In this document: positions 35,845-45,379 of the stretch, piece after piece
How positions within the stretch are numbered: the first letter of the stretch is position 1
Layout: each line of letters begins with the position of its first letter
From: Endozoicomonas sp. Mp262
GTDB taxonomy: Bacteria; Pseudomonadota; Gammaproteobacteria; Pseudomonadales; Endozoicomonadaceae
Reading direction: 5' to 3'
Length of the DNA: 64,000 bases
Assembly (NCBI RefSeq): GCF_025643335.1
Contig: NZ_CP092489.1
Coordinates: forward strand, 4,966,581-5,030,580
Translations under genes and position numbers: made by a program
The notes under the pieces: generated by a model
The model's input: only the letters and a program-made list of their open reading frames with translations
Told to the model about the DNA's origin: nothing
The model's database searches: none

Positions 35845-36285
35845 AGTTATCCTCAAAAAAAACATTATCACGAAAATTACGGACGGAAGGGTAAACACAC
35901 CGAATGGAAAGAGAGCGAATGAAGAGTTAAAACAGCCAATTCAGCCAGAAGCAAATACATTCAAATACGCGAAACCATAAAAAAATCCAAAATACTGCGC
36001 TCAACCAGAACCCGGAATTTACCTAAAGAGACCAAGGGTGACGAGACTTATCAGCAAAAGTTGTGATCCAGAGCAATTATCACACTAGGGGCTGTTGACG
36101 TTTGCTCGTGTGCTCAGCCAAAACCAGCGGTTTCGTGGCTAGCAGCCTGTCGGACTTTGTGGCTCCAAGAAATAAAAGGAAAACAGTCTCAATAAACAGT
36201 AAATGTAAATATTTACCATTGAAATCTGGTTAATTGATCGCCATATTCTTACCAATGAAAATGACAAAAGGTAACCACTCAGGCA
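35845..36285. other. Intergenic region between dcuC and htpX
   Basis: 441 bp between divergent genes, no gene supported. From about 36090 to 36170 the sequence (GGGGCTGTTGACGTTTG ... CTAGCAGCCTGTCGGACTTT) looks unlike its surroundings and may be an insertion-sequence end remnant, but I cannot assign a family. Confidence 0.4.
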
Positions 36286-37173
36286 ATGAAAAGAATCTTG
36301 CTATTTCTAGGAACAAACCTTGCGGTTATTGCACTGGCCACTATTACCCTTAATATTCTGGGTGTTGGCAGCTATATGTCTGCAAAGGGGCTTGACCTGG
36401 GCTCCCTTCTGGTATTCTGTGCAGTTTTTGGTTTCGCAGGCTCTTTTGTGTCGCTGTTCATTTCCAAATGGATGGCGAAAATGAGCACGGGCACCCAGAT
36501 TATCGAACAGCCCCGAAATGCCCAGGAGCGCTGGTTAGTGGATACGGTTGCCGAACTGTCTGAAAAAGCAGGTATCGGCATGCCGGAAGTAGGAATATTT
36601 CCATCTCCCGAGTCCAATGCCTTTGCAACGGGATGGAATAAAAACGCTGCCCTGGTTTCAGTCAGCCAGGGTTTGCTGGAGCGTTTCAGCCCCTCAGAAG
36701 CACGGGCAGTTATCGGCCATGAAATCGGTCATGTAGCCAACGGGGATATGGTCACCCTTTCCCTGATACAGGGTGTCGTGAACACCTTCGTTATGTTCTT
36801 CGCCCGGCTTATTGGTTATGCCGTAGACAGCTTCCTGCGTAAGGATGAAGAAAACAGCGGCCCCGGCATCGGCTTTTACATTACCAGCTTTATTGCCGAG
36901 ATTATCCTGGGCTTCCTGGCCAGCGCCATTGTCATGTGGTTTTCCCGCCAGCGGGAATTCCGTGCCGACGAAGCCGGAGCCCAATTGGCAGGCACGGGCA
37001 ATATGATTGCAGCACTGGAACGACTACGTTCAGAATACGAAGCACCCACTGTAATGCCTGCCACAATGTCTGCCTTTGGCATTCGCAGTGGCCTTAAAGA
37101 AGGCCTGGCGGCGATGTTCACCAGTCACCCACCACTGGATCAGCGTATTGCAGCCCTGCAGAGCAGAGGCTAA
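36286..37173 (+). CDS. htpX: Membrane zinc metalloprotease HtpX
   Basis: 295 residues with two N-terminal and two central transmembrane segments. The zinc site HEIGH is at 145-149, and the third ligand is in [14 protein letters not shown]. HtpX works with FtsH in quality control of inner-membrane proteins. Monocistronic with a terminator hairpin after it. Confidence 0.96.
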   Translation: MKRILLFLGTNLAVIALATITLNILGVGSYMSAKGLDLGSLLVFCAVFGFAGSFVSLFISKWMAKMSTGTQIIEQPRNAQERWLVDTVAELSEKAGIGMPEVGIFPSPESNAFATGWNKNAALVSVSQGLLERFSPSEARAVIGHEIGHVANGDMVTLSLIQGVVNTFVMFFARLIGYAVDSFLRKDEENSGPGIGFYITSFIAEIILGFLASAIVMWFSRQREFRADEAGAQLAGTGNMIAALERLRSEYEAPTVMPATMSAFGIRSGLKEGLAAMFTSHPPLDQRIAALQSRG

Positions 37174-37180
37174 AAACAAC

Positions 37181-37207
37181 AAGGTCGAGTCCTGGCTCGG
37201 CCTTTTG
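37181..37207 (+). terminator. Terminator after htpX
   Basis: AAGGTCGAG / CTCGGCCTT stem (one G-U pair) with a five-base loop and TTTT, 7 bp past the stop codon. Confidence 0.75.
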
Positions 37208-37311
37208 TGTCCTATATAACCAAAAACACGTCTAAAAAAAACCAAGATTAATAGAGCGACAGTTTAGGTTAGGCTTCTTATAATGGGTTTTTAAAAGAAA
37301 CCCGGTTCACT

Positions 37312-38457
37312 ATGCTTCAGGAATCCCCCTCTCCAATATGGATATCAGATAACACTGATCTTGCTAAATACTGCCAGCACTGGTCACAACTCGGAAAAAT
37401 AGCCCTGGATACGGAGTTTATTCGTACCGATACCTACTATCCCATTCCAGGCCTTATTCAAATCGGGATTGAGAATAATGAAATCTTTCTGGTTGATCCG
37501 CTCACCATTGACCAATGGCAACCTTTAAAAGAATTACTGGAAAACCCGGCCATCTTAAAAGTTATCCACGCCTGCAGTGAAGATCTTGAGGTCATTGAGC
37601 TTTTAACCGGTGCCCGCCTTAACCCGATTTTTGATACCCAGCTGGCGGCAGCCTATGCCGGTATTGGTTACTCCCTTGGCTATCAAAAACTGGTCAAGCA
37701 ACTACTGGGAATAGAGCTACCAAAAGATGAAACCCGGTCAAACTGGTGCCAGCGTCCCTTGACAGAAGCGCAACAGCATTATGCAACCCTGGATGTACTC
37801 CACCTGTTAACTATCCACTCTATCCTGAACAAAGAACTGGAAAAAAATACAACAAAAGCCTGGCTTGAAGACGATTGCAACCAGATGAAATCTTCAATTT
37901 ATAGCAATAACGCAGAAGATGCCTGGAAAGAGGTTAAGTGCGCCTGGCAGCTTTATCCGCAACAGCTGGCGGTTCTGAAAAGCCTGTGCATCTATCGGGA
38001 AAACAAAGCCAGACAGCGAAATCTACCCCGAAACCGTGTTATACCCAAAGGCAGCCTTTGGCCAATGGCTCGCTACCAGCCAGACAACCTAAAATCCCTC
38101 AGTGCTATTCAGGATATGAGAAAATCCATCATAAAACGTGATGGTCAGCGACTATTAACCCTTATCAAAACCGCTTCACAGTCACCCCGTGAATACCACC
38201 CCAGGCCCCTGCCCCGCCCGCTCCCTAAAAAAACCCGGATATATGGGAAAGCCATTAAAGAGTTTCTCAATACAATGGCTAACCAGCTAAATCTTCCCGT
38301 AGAAATACTCTTGCCGTCAAAAACCACCTCTCCCATACTACGCAACTGGTTGGAAACAGGGCAGTTTGCACTGCCTGAAGCATTGCAGGGCTGGCGACGG
38401 GAAGTTATTGGTATTCCCCTGATTAAAAAGCTCAATACTCTGATAGAAACTCCATAG
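37312..38457 (+). CDS. rnd: Ribonuclease D
   Basis: A DEDD-type 3'-5' exoribonuclease of 381 residues. Metal ligands are seen in LDTEF (D33, E35), HACSEDLEV and the YATLDVLHL segment (DEDDy type). A HRDC domain follows from about residue 205. It trims tRNA and other stable RNA precursors. It is followed after 7 bp by ycgL, the same order as in many gammaproteobacteria. Confidence 0.94.
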   Translation: MLQESPSPIWISDNTDLAKYCQHWSQLGKIALDTEFIRTDTYYPIPGLIQIGIENNEIFLVDPLTIDQWQPLKELLENPAILKVIHACSEDLEVIELLTGARLNPIFDTQLAAAYAGIGYSLGYQKLVKQLLGIELPKDETRSNWCQRPLTEAQQHYATLDVLHLLTIHSILNKELEKNTTKAWLEDDCNQMKSSIYSNNAEDAWKEVKCAWQLYPQQLAVLKSLCIYRENKARQRNLPRNRVIPKGSLWPMARYQPDNLKSLSAIQDMRKSIIKRDGQRLLTLIKTASQSPREYHPRPLPRPLPKKTRIYGKAIKEFLNTMANQLNLPVEILLPSKTTSPILRNWLETGQFALPEALQGWRREVIGIPLIKKLNTLIETP

Positions 38458-38464
38458 GTTTGCC

Positions 38465-38758
38465 ATGAAGTTACTGGTATCTGTCTACAAAAGCCCTGTA
38501 AAGGATGAAATGTATTTGTATGTTCTTAAAAAGGAACAGTTAACACGCGTGCCTGAAGGACTTACAACCCTCTTCGGACAGCCCCGGCATGTGATGGATC
38601 TTCTGTTAACCCCGGAACGTAAACTGGCAAGAGCGGAAACAACCCAGGTTATCCAGCTTCTTGAAGAGCAGGGCTATTACCTGCAAATGCCACCCCCACA
38701 AGATGATTATATTGAACACCTGCCGGATGAATTACTCACCAAAAATGATCCGGTTTAG
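38465..38758 (+). CDS. ycgL: YcgL family protein
   Basis: 97 residues: [20 protein letters not shown] and [21 protein letters not shown] match the YcgL domain, a small alpha/beta protein of uncertain function. It lies between rnd and ycgN, a conserved gene order in gammaproteobacteria. Confidence 0.9.
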   Translation: MKLLVSVYKSPVKDEMYLYVLKKEQLTRVPEGLTTLFGQPRHVMDLLLTPERKLARAETTQVIQLLEEQGYYLQMPPPQDDYIEHLPDELLTKNDPV

Positions 38759-38762
38759 ATAT

Positions 38763-39206
38763 ATGGACAATCCCTTCTGGCAGAAAAAACCATTGCATGC
38801 CATGTCACATGAGGAATGGGAAAGCCTTTGTGATGGCTGTGGCAAATGCTGTCTGCACAAACTCGAAGATGAAGATAGCGGTGATGTCTACTATACCACC
38901 GTAGCATGTCAGTTACTGGATATCCCAAGCTGCCAATGCAAGGACTATGACAACCGTAAAAAGAAAGTGCCTGGCTGTATCAAATTAACCGTTGATGATA
39001 TAGCACACTTCCACTGGCTACCTGAAACCTGTGCCTACCGGTTACTGGCAGAAGGGCAGTCACTGCCTGACTGGCACCCATTAATCTCAGGGTGCCAGAG
39101 CTCAGTTCATAAGGCAGGACTATCGGTCAAAGATTATGCCCATCCGGAACAGGATATTCCTGAATCCGAATGGGAGGACTATATTATTCCTGTGGAGCAA
39201 CTTTGA
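38763..39206 (+). CDS. ycgN: YcgN family cysteine-cluster protein
   Basis: 147 residues from MDNPFWQKKPL, the start that matches E. coli YcgN and avoids overlapping ycgL; an open frame extends back to 38661. The N-terminal cluster CDGCGKCC (23-30) and the later CQCKDYDNR resemble a zinc or iron-sulfur site of the CxxCxxCC family. Function not established. Confidence 0.88.
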   Translation: MDNPFWQKKPLHAMSHEEWESLCDGCGKCCLHKLEDEDSGDVYYTTVACQLLDIPSCQCKDYDNRKKKVPGCIKLTVDDIAHFHWLPETCAYRLLAEGQSLPDWHPLISGCQSSVHKAGLSVKDYAHPEQDIPESEWEDYIIPVEQL

Positions 39207-39207
39207 A

Positions 39208-39765
39208 TTACTCCCAAGCGCTAACAAAATCATCAATACTCAACTCGGGTCGTTTTTTCCGGGCACCATAAGGTGTTCCAAGGTATATAAAGCCTAATAG
39301 CTGCTCATTTGCCTCAAGGCCAAGACCAGAGGCCACCATAGGATGATAACTGATAGCTCCTGTCCGCCACATAGCCCCCATACCCTGGGCATAGGCCCCA
39401 TGAAGGATGTTTTGAGCGGCAGCCCCTAAAGAGAGCTGCTGCTCTATTTCCGGAATTTTGGGATGCTGCCGGGCTTTACAGACCAGCGCTATCAATACAG
39501 GCGCCCTTAAGGGCATTCCCCGATAACGGTTCAGTGCATCCTCAGATAAATCCTTCTGATCTGAAAGCACTGCCTCCGCAAACAGGTCACCCAGCCGGTT
39601 ACGGGCATCCCCCTTAATGGTTATAAAACGCCACGGCCTCAGACGACCGTGGTCAGGTGCCCGCAAGGCAGCCTTGAATATCAGCTCCAACTGTTTTTCA
39701 GTGGGTCCTGGCTCAGTCAAAGCCGGATTGGACACTCTATCAACTAAAGCCTCTTTTATATCCAT
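39208..39765 (-). CDS. Nitroreductase family protein (YdjA-like)
   Basis: 185 residues, the small nitroreductase type similar to E. coli YdjA: PTEKQLELIFKAALRAPDHGRLRPWRFI at the FMN-binding N-terminus, GAAAQNILHGAYAQGMGAMWRTG, and the final IYLGTP. It binds FMN and reduces substrates with NAD(P)H; the natural substrate is unknown. Its stop is one base from the ycgN stop, so the two genes converge tightly. Confidence 0.88.
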   Translation of the reverse strand: MDIKEALVDRVSNPALTEPGPTEKQLELIFKAALRAPDHGRLRPWRFITIKGDARNRLGDLFAEAVLSDQKDLSEDALNRYRGMPLRAPVLIALVCKARQHPKIPEIEQQLSLGAAAQNILHGAYAQGMGAMWRTGAISYHPMVASGLGLEANEQLLGFIYLGTPYGARKKRPELSIDDFVSAWE

Positions 39766-39788
39766 TAACAGCCCCCGGAAAACAACAA

Positions 39789-40613
39789 TTACTGCCTGAT
39801 AAAACGCACAGGTTTTGGCATTTTATTCTGTGTACTTCGCCATGGATTGATATCCAACCCACCACGCCGCAGGTACTGAGCATAAACGGTAAGCTCTTCA
39901 AACTCAAAGCGCGTTTGTAAGTCAGTAAACACTCGCTCTACACACTGCTCATGGAACTCCTGATGATCCCGAAATGAGCAGATATATTGCAGAAAGGCAC
40001 TATGATCAATGGCATCCCCTTTATACTCTATCACCAGCGTACCCCAATCCGGCTGACCGGTGACAGGACAGTTGGACTTCAGTAAGTGGGTATGAATGGT
40101 TTCCTCCATCCGCCCCTGACCCTTTTTCAGCAAATCAGGATTGTATGAATAAGTAGACACCGAAATATCCAGGTCATCTATGCAGAGACCTGGAGTCGCC
40201 TGAAAACCAAAGGTTTCCAGTTGCTGAACGTTCATCAGTGTCACTTTTACCGCTTCTCCGGCACAACCGCTCAAATCTTTTTCCAGGATATCCCTCACCT
40301 GACTCTCATCACTGAACTCAGATTGATTAAACGAGTTCAGATACAGCTTGAGGGATTTGGACTCAATTAAGTGGGGAGAGTGGCAGGGCAACTCAAACAA
40401 AGCCACCCGAACAACTGGTTTGCCCTGCTTATCGAGCCAGGACAATTCATAGCCATACCAGAGGTCACGGCCATAAAAAGAGAGACTATCAGAATCAATA
40501 CCCAGTTCTTTCCGCTTAACACTTCTCAAAATTGGAAATAACAATTCCGGATTATAAGCCGTCTCATACTGGCTATTTTTACCCAGGGGCGACTTATGCA
40601 ACAACTCACTCAT
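39789..40613 (-). CDS. queF: NADPH-dependent 7-cyano-7-deazaguanine reductase QueF
   Basis: 274 residues from MSELLHKSPLGKNSQYETAYNPELLFPI, which is the usual YqcD-type start, preceded by AAGAG; the frame extends 14 codons further. It is the long two-module T-fold form of gammaproteobacteria. The catalytic cysteine is in SNCPVTGQPDWGTL. It reduces preQ0 to preQ1 in queuosine biosynthesis. Confidence 0.93.
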   Translation of the reverse strand: MSELLHKSPLGKNSQYETAYNPELLFPILRSVKRKELGIDSDSLSFYGRDLWYGYELSWLDKQGKPVVRVALFELPCHSPHLIESKSLKLYLNSFNQSEFSDESQVRDILEKDLSGCAGEAVKVTLMNVQQLETFGFQATPGLCIDDLDISVSTYSYNPDLLKKGQGRMEETIHTHLLKSNCPVTGQPDWGTLVIEYKGDAIDHSAFLQYICSFRDHQEFHEQCVERVFTDLQTRFEFEELTVYAQYLRRGGLDINPWRSTQNKMPKPVRFIRQ

Positions 40614-40787
40614 GAAAAACTCTTGATTAATCAGGGCATTCCACAGAATACCCATTTAAATAGCAGACAGAACCTGTGCTGATACAAGATAGCATCAATA
40701 ATCACACTTCCTGGGGAAAAGGGAGTCATTGATGGGGAGTAGGTATCCGTACCATTCCCACATTAACTATCCCTGGTAGTAACAAGG

Positions 40788-41567
40788 TTAACTTCGGAGC
40801 CCCTTGCCACTATTAAGCAGATAAATACTGGCGGCAGTTAAAACGATAATTGCCATAGCCATGACAGAAAATGCCATGGAGACACTGACACCACTGGCTT
40901 CACCCAGAATGCCATAGCGGAAGGCATTAACCTGATAAAGAATAGGGTTCAGCAGGGAGACTTTCTGCCAGAATGCGGGCAGCACTTCAATGGAATAAAA
41001 CACGCCTCCTAAATAGGTTAGCGGAGTCAGAACAAAGGTAGGAATAATAGAAACATCATCAAACTTTTTGGCGTAGACCGCATTAATAAAGCCGCCTAAG
41101 GCAAAAAGTACCGCCGTCATCACAACCGCCAAAATAGTGATGAGCAGGTTATGCAGATGAAGATCCACAAAAAACAGCCCTAAGCCCATAACAATCAGGC
41201 CGGAAATCAGTCCCCTGGCAGAACCACCCAGCACATAACCCGCCAGAATAACCCAGTTGGGTACGGGGGAAACTAATAATTCTTCAATGTTTTTCTGGAA
41301 TTTGCTACTGAAAAAACCGAAGGCCACATTACTAAAGCTATTGGTGATCACGGACATCATCACCAGTCCCGGCACCACATAGGTCATATAGCCGAAGCCA
41401 CTCATAGAACCGATGCGCGACCCGATGACCCCACCAAATATGACAAAATACAGTGACATGGTAATCGCTGGCGGTAGCAATGTCTGGGGCCATATCCGCA
41501 TAAAACGACGGACTTCCCGGACAAATATGGTACAAAAAGCCACCCATAGAGGCTGCCATTGCTTCAT
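40788..41567 (-). CDS. yadH: ABC-2 type transport permease (YadH-like)
   Basis: 259 residues with six hydrophobic segments and the ABC-2 pattern: FVREVRRFMRIWPQTLLPPAITMSLYFVIFG, EELLVSPVPNWVILAGYVLGG and PLTYLGGVFYSI. It overlaps the ATPase gene by four bases (ATGA). Together they match the YadGH pair of E. coli, whose substrate is unknown. Confidence 0.88.
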   Translation of the reverse strand: MKQWQPLWVAFCTIFVREVRRFMRIWPQTLLPPAITMSLYFVIFGGVIGSRIGSMSGFGYMTYVVPGLVMMSVITNSFSNVAFGFFSSKFQKNIEELLVSPVPNWVILAGYVLGGSARGLISGLIVMGLGLFFVDLHLHNLLITILAVVMTAVLFALGGFINAVYAKKFDDVSIIPTFVLTPLTYLGGVFYSIEVLPAFWQKVSLLNPILYQVNAFRYGILGEASGVSVSMAFSVMAMAIIVLTAASIYLLNSGKGLRS

Positions 41568-42490
41568 GACTTCTGTTCTCCACGGGTCAGGTTCACAAAC
41601 AGCTCCTCCAGCCTGTTGGCTTTATTCCTCAGGCTCACCACCTCAATCTTGTACTCACTGAGCTGCCTGAAGAGTCCGTTAACACCCACTGTTTTATCCA
41701 CTTCTACCTCTAAACTGCTAACATCCCGCTTCTTTACGGAATATCCTGCAAACTCAGGCATGGTTTGAATGGGTTCACGCAGATCCAGAATAAAACTCTC
41801 TTTCTGCAACTTACCCAACAATGACTTCATGGAACAATCTTCAACAATCCTTCCCTGGTCAATAATGGCAATATTGCGACACAACTGCTCAGCCTCCTCC
41901 AGGTAATGGGTGGTAAGAATAATGGTGGTACCCTGCTGGTTAATTTCCTGGATAAAATCCCACAGACTTCTTCTCAGCTCTATATCAACACCGGCAGTGG
42001 GCTCATCAAGGATAAGCACCTCCGGCTCATGAATCAGCGCCCGGGCAATCATCAACCGGCGTTTCATGCCGCCGGATAACATCCTTGAAGTTGACTGTCG
42101 CTTATCCCAAAGTCCCAGTTTTTTCAGATAGTGCTCAACTCTCGGTCGGGCCTGATGGGCAGAAATGCCATAATAACCCGCCTGCGTCACCAGAATATCT
42201 TCAACTTTTTCAAACTGATTAAAGTTAAATTCCTGAGGCACTACCCCCAGCGATCGCTTGGCCTTCACCAAATCGGTGTCGATACTATGGCCGAATACAC
42301 GAACGTCGCCTGATGTTTTTCGGACAAGTGAAGAAATGATACCAATGATGGTGGACTTACCTGCACCATTAGGTCCCAGCAGGGCAAAGAAATCGCCCTC
42401 TGATACTGAAAGATTGACCCCCTTAAGGGCTTCCATGCCACCGGCATAGGTTTTTTTCAGATTTGTAATTGTTAGAGCCTGGGTCGTCAT
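41564..42490 (-). CDS. yadG: ABC transporter ATP-binding protein (YadG-like)
   Basis: 308 residues. Walker A LGPNGAGKST near residue 38, signature LSGGMKRRLMIARAL, Walker B VLILDEPTAGVD and the switch histidine in TTHYLEEAE. A C-terminal extension of about 80 residues follows the ABC domain. Coupled by a four-base overlap with the permease. Confidence 0.9.
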   Translation of the reverse strand: MTTQALTITNLKKTYAGGMEALKGVNLSVSEGDFFALLGPNGAGKSTIIGIISSLVRKTSGDVRVFGHSIDTDLVKAKRSLGVVPQEFNFNQFEKVEDILVTQAGYYGISAHQARPRVEHYLKKLGLWDKRQSTSRMLSGGMKRRLMIARALIHEPEVLILDEPTAGVDIELRRSLWDFIQEINQQGTTIILTTHYLEEAEQLCRNIAIIDQGRIVEDCSMKSLLGKLQKESFILDLREPIQTMPEFAGYSVKKRDVSSLEVEVDKTVGVNGLFRQLSEYKIEVVSLRNKANRLEELFVNLTRGEQKS

Positions 42491-42595
42491 TATTACCCGG
42501 TCACCCTCAAATAATAAATGTCCTCCAGATTTTATTATATTTTGAATATATAAATAATATTTAAATCTCGAAACGCTATAACGCTTTTCAACATA

Positions 42596-43498
42596 TCAGG
42601 ACAAAAGATCCTTAAGCGCTTCCTGTAGCTCTGGATAGTTAAAGCTAAAACCCGCTTCAGTCAGACGCTCCGGATAAACCGCCTGCCCCTCAGTCAATAA
42701 CTGCGATGACTCGCCAAGAGCTATTCGTAAAGCCATTGCAGGAACTGGAATCAGGGCAGGCCGATGTAAGGCGGCTGCCAGCGAACGGGTAAAGTCCCGG
42801 TTACTGACAGGATTAGGGGCTGTGGCATTATAAATCCCCTCAAGCCCAGGCGTTTTCAACAGAAACAGTAATAGCCTCACCATATCTTCCCGATGAATCC
42901 AGGACATCATCTGCTTTCCATCAGCAATGGGTCCCCCCATGCCCAGCCTGAACCCCGGCAACATCTTGGCCAAAGCACCACCGGCCGGATGCAACACGAC
43001 GCCTGTCCGGACAATAATAACCTTTACCCCAAAGGAAGAAGCCCTTTGCGCTGCCTGTTCCCAGCGTTGACAGAGAGACGCGGCAAAGTCATTTCCGGGG
43101 GAATTGCTCTCATTCAACACTTCAGTGGCTGAATGACTGCCATAATAACCAATGGCTGACCCACTGATTAACAGCTTCGGTCGGTTTGACATTCGCTCCA
43201 GTAAATCCACCAGCTCAGAAGTCAGCGCTATCCGGCTGTCTTCCAGCGCCTTTTTCCGTGAAATACTCCAGCGTTTATCCATGATGCCTTCACCCGCCAG
43301 GTTAATAACTGCATCAAATACGTCAGATTGATCAATTGCAGCCATTGATGAGACAACATTGATATCAGGTGATACCTTATTCTTTACCTGTTCAGGCCTC
43401 TGTCGACTGATCACCGTAATTTTATAACCATCCTTCAGCAGGCTACGAACCAGGCTGCCGCCAATAAACCCTGTTCCTCCGGTAATAAGTAGTTGCAT
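42596..43498 (-). CDS. TIGR01777 family epimerase (YfcH-like)
   Basis: 300 residues from MQLLITGGTGFIGGSLV, chosen because AGGAGA precedes it and the Rossmann motif then sits at the N-terminus; the open frame runs 21 codons further upstream. Other marks are NLAGEGIMDKRWS, SGSAIGYYG and the C-terminal DUF1731-type end YPERLTEAGFSFNYPELQEALKDLL. A short-chain-dehydrogenase-like NAD(P)-binding protein, similar to E. coli YfcH. Substrate unknown. Confidence 0.88.
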   Translation of the reverse strand: MQLLITGGTGFIGGSLVRSLLKDGYKITVISRQRPEQVKNKVSPDINVVSSMAAIDQSDVFDAVINLAGEGIMDKRWSISRKKALEDSRIALTSELVDLLERMSNRPKLLISGSAIGYYGSHSATEVLNESNSPGNDFAASLCQRWEQAAQRASSFGVKVIIVRTGVVLHPAGGALAKMLPGFRLGMGGPIADGKQMMSWIHREDMVRLLLFLLKTPGLEGIYNATAPNPVSNRDFTRSLAAALHRPALIPVPAMALRIALGESSQLLTEGQAVYPERLTEAGFSFNYPELQEALKDLLS

Positions 43499-43531
43499 GA
43501 CCGTTCTCCTGGGAATTATCCACACACAAAA

Positions 43532-43556
43532 AACCCGGGTCCCCTCAAACCCGGGT
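43532..43556 (-). terminator. Hairpin with T-run in the leader of the TIGR01777 epimerase gene
   Basis: On the minus strand an ACCCGGGT / ACCCGGGT stem with an 8-10 base loop is followed by TTTTTT. It lies only about 35 bases upstream of the epimerase start codon. No minus-strand gene lies between it and the divergent LacI gene at 44014, so it acts within the epimerase leader, like an attenuator. Confidence 0.6.
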
Positions 43557-43786
43557 GGCACTGGCTGGTTTTGGTGAAGGTTCCCGCTTCTTTATTTATA
43601 TCCCTGTTAAGTAGGAGTAACAATGACTGCGATGGCTTGATGCTGAATAGCCGTGAATTATTGTTTGAAACCATTCACATCGAATTGCCTTTACGCCTCC
43701 AACTATACGTATTTTTACCTAGATTTTATTGATCCCTGTCAATATTTACGCTGCAAATGCGAAAATATGAAAAATAGCGTTTAATT

Positions 43787-43800
43787 TTGATATACATCAA
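43787..43800. promoter_or_regulatory. FNR/Anr box
   Basis: TTGATATACATCAA, an exact match to TTGAT-N4-ATCAA, the site of FNR-type oxygen-sensing activators. It is 214 bp upstream of the LacI-type gene and 289 bp upstream of the epimerase start. Either gene could be under anaerobic control. Confidence 0.65.
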
Positions 43801-43980
43801 CCTTCTTTCTCGATCACAGCAATCCATCCACCAAAAATGCAACCTCTTTCGCCAGATCCTGTGCTCAAAAAATCCGTATATTCTTTAACAATGCTTAGCG
43901 GCACTAGTATGATTCCATGCCATCAAGCATGTAGTTACCAGCAATATCCCCCTGTAATACACACAAAGGAAATTGAGAAC

Positions 43981-43995
43981 TAACGGTAACCGTTA
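43981..43995. promoter_or_regulatory. LacI-type operator in front of its regulator gene
   Basis: TAACGGTAACCGTTA, a perfect 7+1+7 palindrome, 19 bp before the start codon of the LacI-family gene at 44014. It is well placed for autoregulation. Its GTAACCG core recurs upstream of the nagE-type gene. Confidence 0.75.
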
Positions 43996-44013
43996 AACTT
44001 CAGGAATGAGAGA

Positions 44014-45018
44014 ATGACCACCATAAAAGATGTTGCTGAGCGCGCAAAGGTTTCACGGGCAACGGTATCCCGGGTTTTAAACAATACCGGCCAGGTCACT
44101 GACACTACCCGGGAACGGGTAGTAGCGGCAATCAAGGCGTTAAACTACAGTCCAAACCCCCTTGCGCAATCATTGGCCAACAACTCCTCAAATACTGTAG
44201 GTCTGATGGTATCGTCATTTCGAGGCGGGTTCTTTGGTGACCTTATGGCGGAAGTTCAGGAGGTGGTTGACTCGGCTGGAAAGTTAATGATTGTAACCCA
44301 GGGACGTCACTCTGCCGAGAGTGAAAGGAAAGCCATAGAACACCTGATAAAAATGCGTTGTGACGGACTGATTCTCCATGCCCGCTATTTAAGTGATGAA
44401 GAGATTATCGCCATTGCAGAAAAAGCGCCCCCCCTGGTGTTGATTGATCGCAATATCCGCAAACTGGCAAACAATTGCATCACCTTTGACCATGTCAAAG
44501 CCAGCGAGAAAGCGATGGGGCAGCTGATTGGCAACGGCCATAGAAAAATTGCCTGCATGGCTGGCAAGCTCACAAAAAGCAAAGCCTACGAACGCTTTCA
44601 AGGGTATGTTAATAGCCTTGAACGCCACCATTTACCTGTTGATATGAATCTCGTGACAGAAGGAGCCTATGAACGCGAAAGCGGCTACAGTGCCGCGATG
44701 GAATTACTGGCAAAGGCCAGGCCATTCACAGCCATCTATGCCTGTAGTGAAGAACTGGCAGCCGGCTGCATGGATGCCTTCAGGGAACGAAATATTCGGG
44801 TACCGGAGGACATATCCCTGGCCAGTTACGACAGTGTTGATTTATGTACGTTTCTTACCCCCCACGTCACCGCACTCCATTTCCCTATCACCGATATGGC
44901 ACGAACTGCCGGCTGCTTACTCATGCACCGTATTCATCCTGATCGATTTGATGCACCTGAAAATACCGTATTCGAAGGTGAGCTAAGAATCAGGGAATCC
45001 ATTAAAAAACTGGTATAG
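44014..45018 (+). CDS. LacI-family regulator (probable sugar/PTS regulator)
   Basis: 334 residues. Helix-turn-helix MTTIKDVAERAKVSRATVSRVLNNTGQVTDTTRERV, hinge LNYSPNPLAQSLANNSSNTVGLM, then a sugar-binding-like sensor domain. It resembles regulators of the GalR/AscG group. Two PTS glucose-type permeases follow on the same strand. The palindrome ahead of its start suggests autoregulation. The effector is unknown. Confidence 0.9.
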   Translation: MTTIKDVAERAKVSRATVSRVLNNTGQVTDTTRERVVAAIKALNYSPNPLAQSLANNSSNTVGLMVSSFRGGFFGDLMAEVQEVVDSAGKLMIVTQGRHSAESERKAIEHLIKMRCDGLILHARYLSDEEIIAIAEKAPPLVLIDRNIRKLANNCITFDHVKASEKAMGQLIGNGHRKIACMAGKLTKSKAYERFQGYVNSLERHHLPVDMNLVTEGAYERESGYSAAMELLAKARPFTAIYACSEELAAGCMDAFRERNIRVPEDISLASYDSVDLCTFLTPHVTALHFPITDMARTAGCLLMHRIHPDRFDAPENTVFEGELRIRESIKKLV

Positions 45019-45379
45019 AGATGTCATAGGGAATGGGGAATGGGGAATGGGGAATGGGGAATGGGGGGATTGTATATGGCTTTATCCCTATTTCCCATCA
45101 ACTATCAACAATTAACCACCAACCACCTCCTAACAGGAAAGCATCCCAACTATAGTCTATGCTTCCTATCGTTTATGACGATAAACCATGCCCCTGGCGC
45201 TCCTCCTTTCTTTATTTGCCGGGTTTTCAGCCAAAGGGCAGGCCAGGGAAATGGCCTGGGTTAACCTGCTTTAATGCGAGTACCCACCCTGACTTTTAAG
45301 TAAAGGATGCTCAAAGCTATCAAGTCCGGCAAACAGTCAATGGGTGGAGCACTCGATTCCTGCCTCTGGAGTCTTCCCC
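45019..45379. other. Intergenic region between the LacI gene and ptsG1
   Basis: 361 bp. Its first part is a 7-bp tandem repeat (listed); the rest must hold the ptsG1 promoter. No gene is supported; frames reading through the repeat are artefacts. Confidence 0.5.
45029..45068 (+). repeat. Tandem 7-bp repeat (GGGGAAT)
   Basis: About five consecutive copies of GGGGAAT and a final G-run, starting 11 bases after the LacI stop codon. Such a tract is prone to slippage. Related loose G-rich sequences (GGGAATAG, GGGGAAAAGGGAG) occur near 3050 and 40720. Confidence 0.85.

Larger units (their letters stand above)
43557..44013. other. Divergent control region between the epimerase and LacI regulator
   Basis: About 460 bp without a gene. 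It contains a perfect FNR/Anr-type box and a LacI-type operator (both listed). Confidence 0.55.

Noticed and set aside
43532..43572. Possible T-box (GGGTGGCACTGG on the plus strand)
   Set aside because: The stretch loosely resembles the T-box consensus, but there is no specifier loop, no downstream aminoacyl-tRNA synthetase or amino acid gene, and T-boxes are rare in gammaproteobacteria.
45040..45264. 74-codon frame beginning in the GGGGAAT repeat
   Set aside because: The first residues are the translated repeat and the rest has no features. Treated as non-coding.
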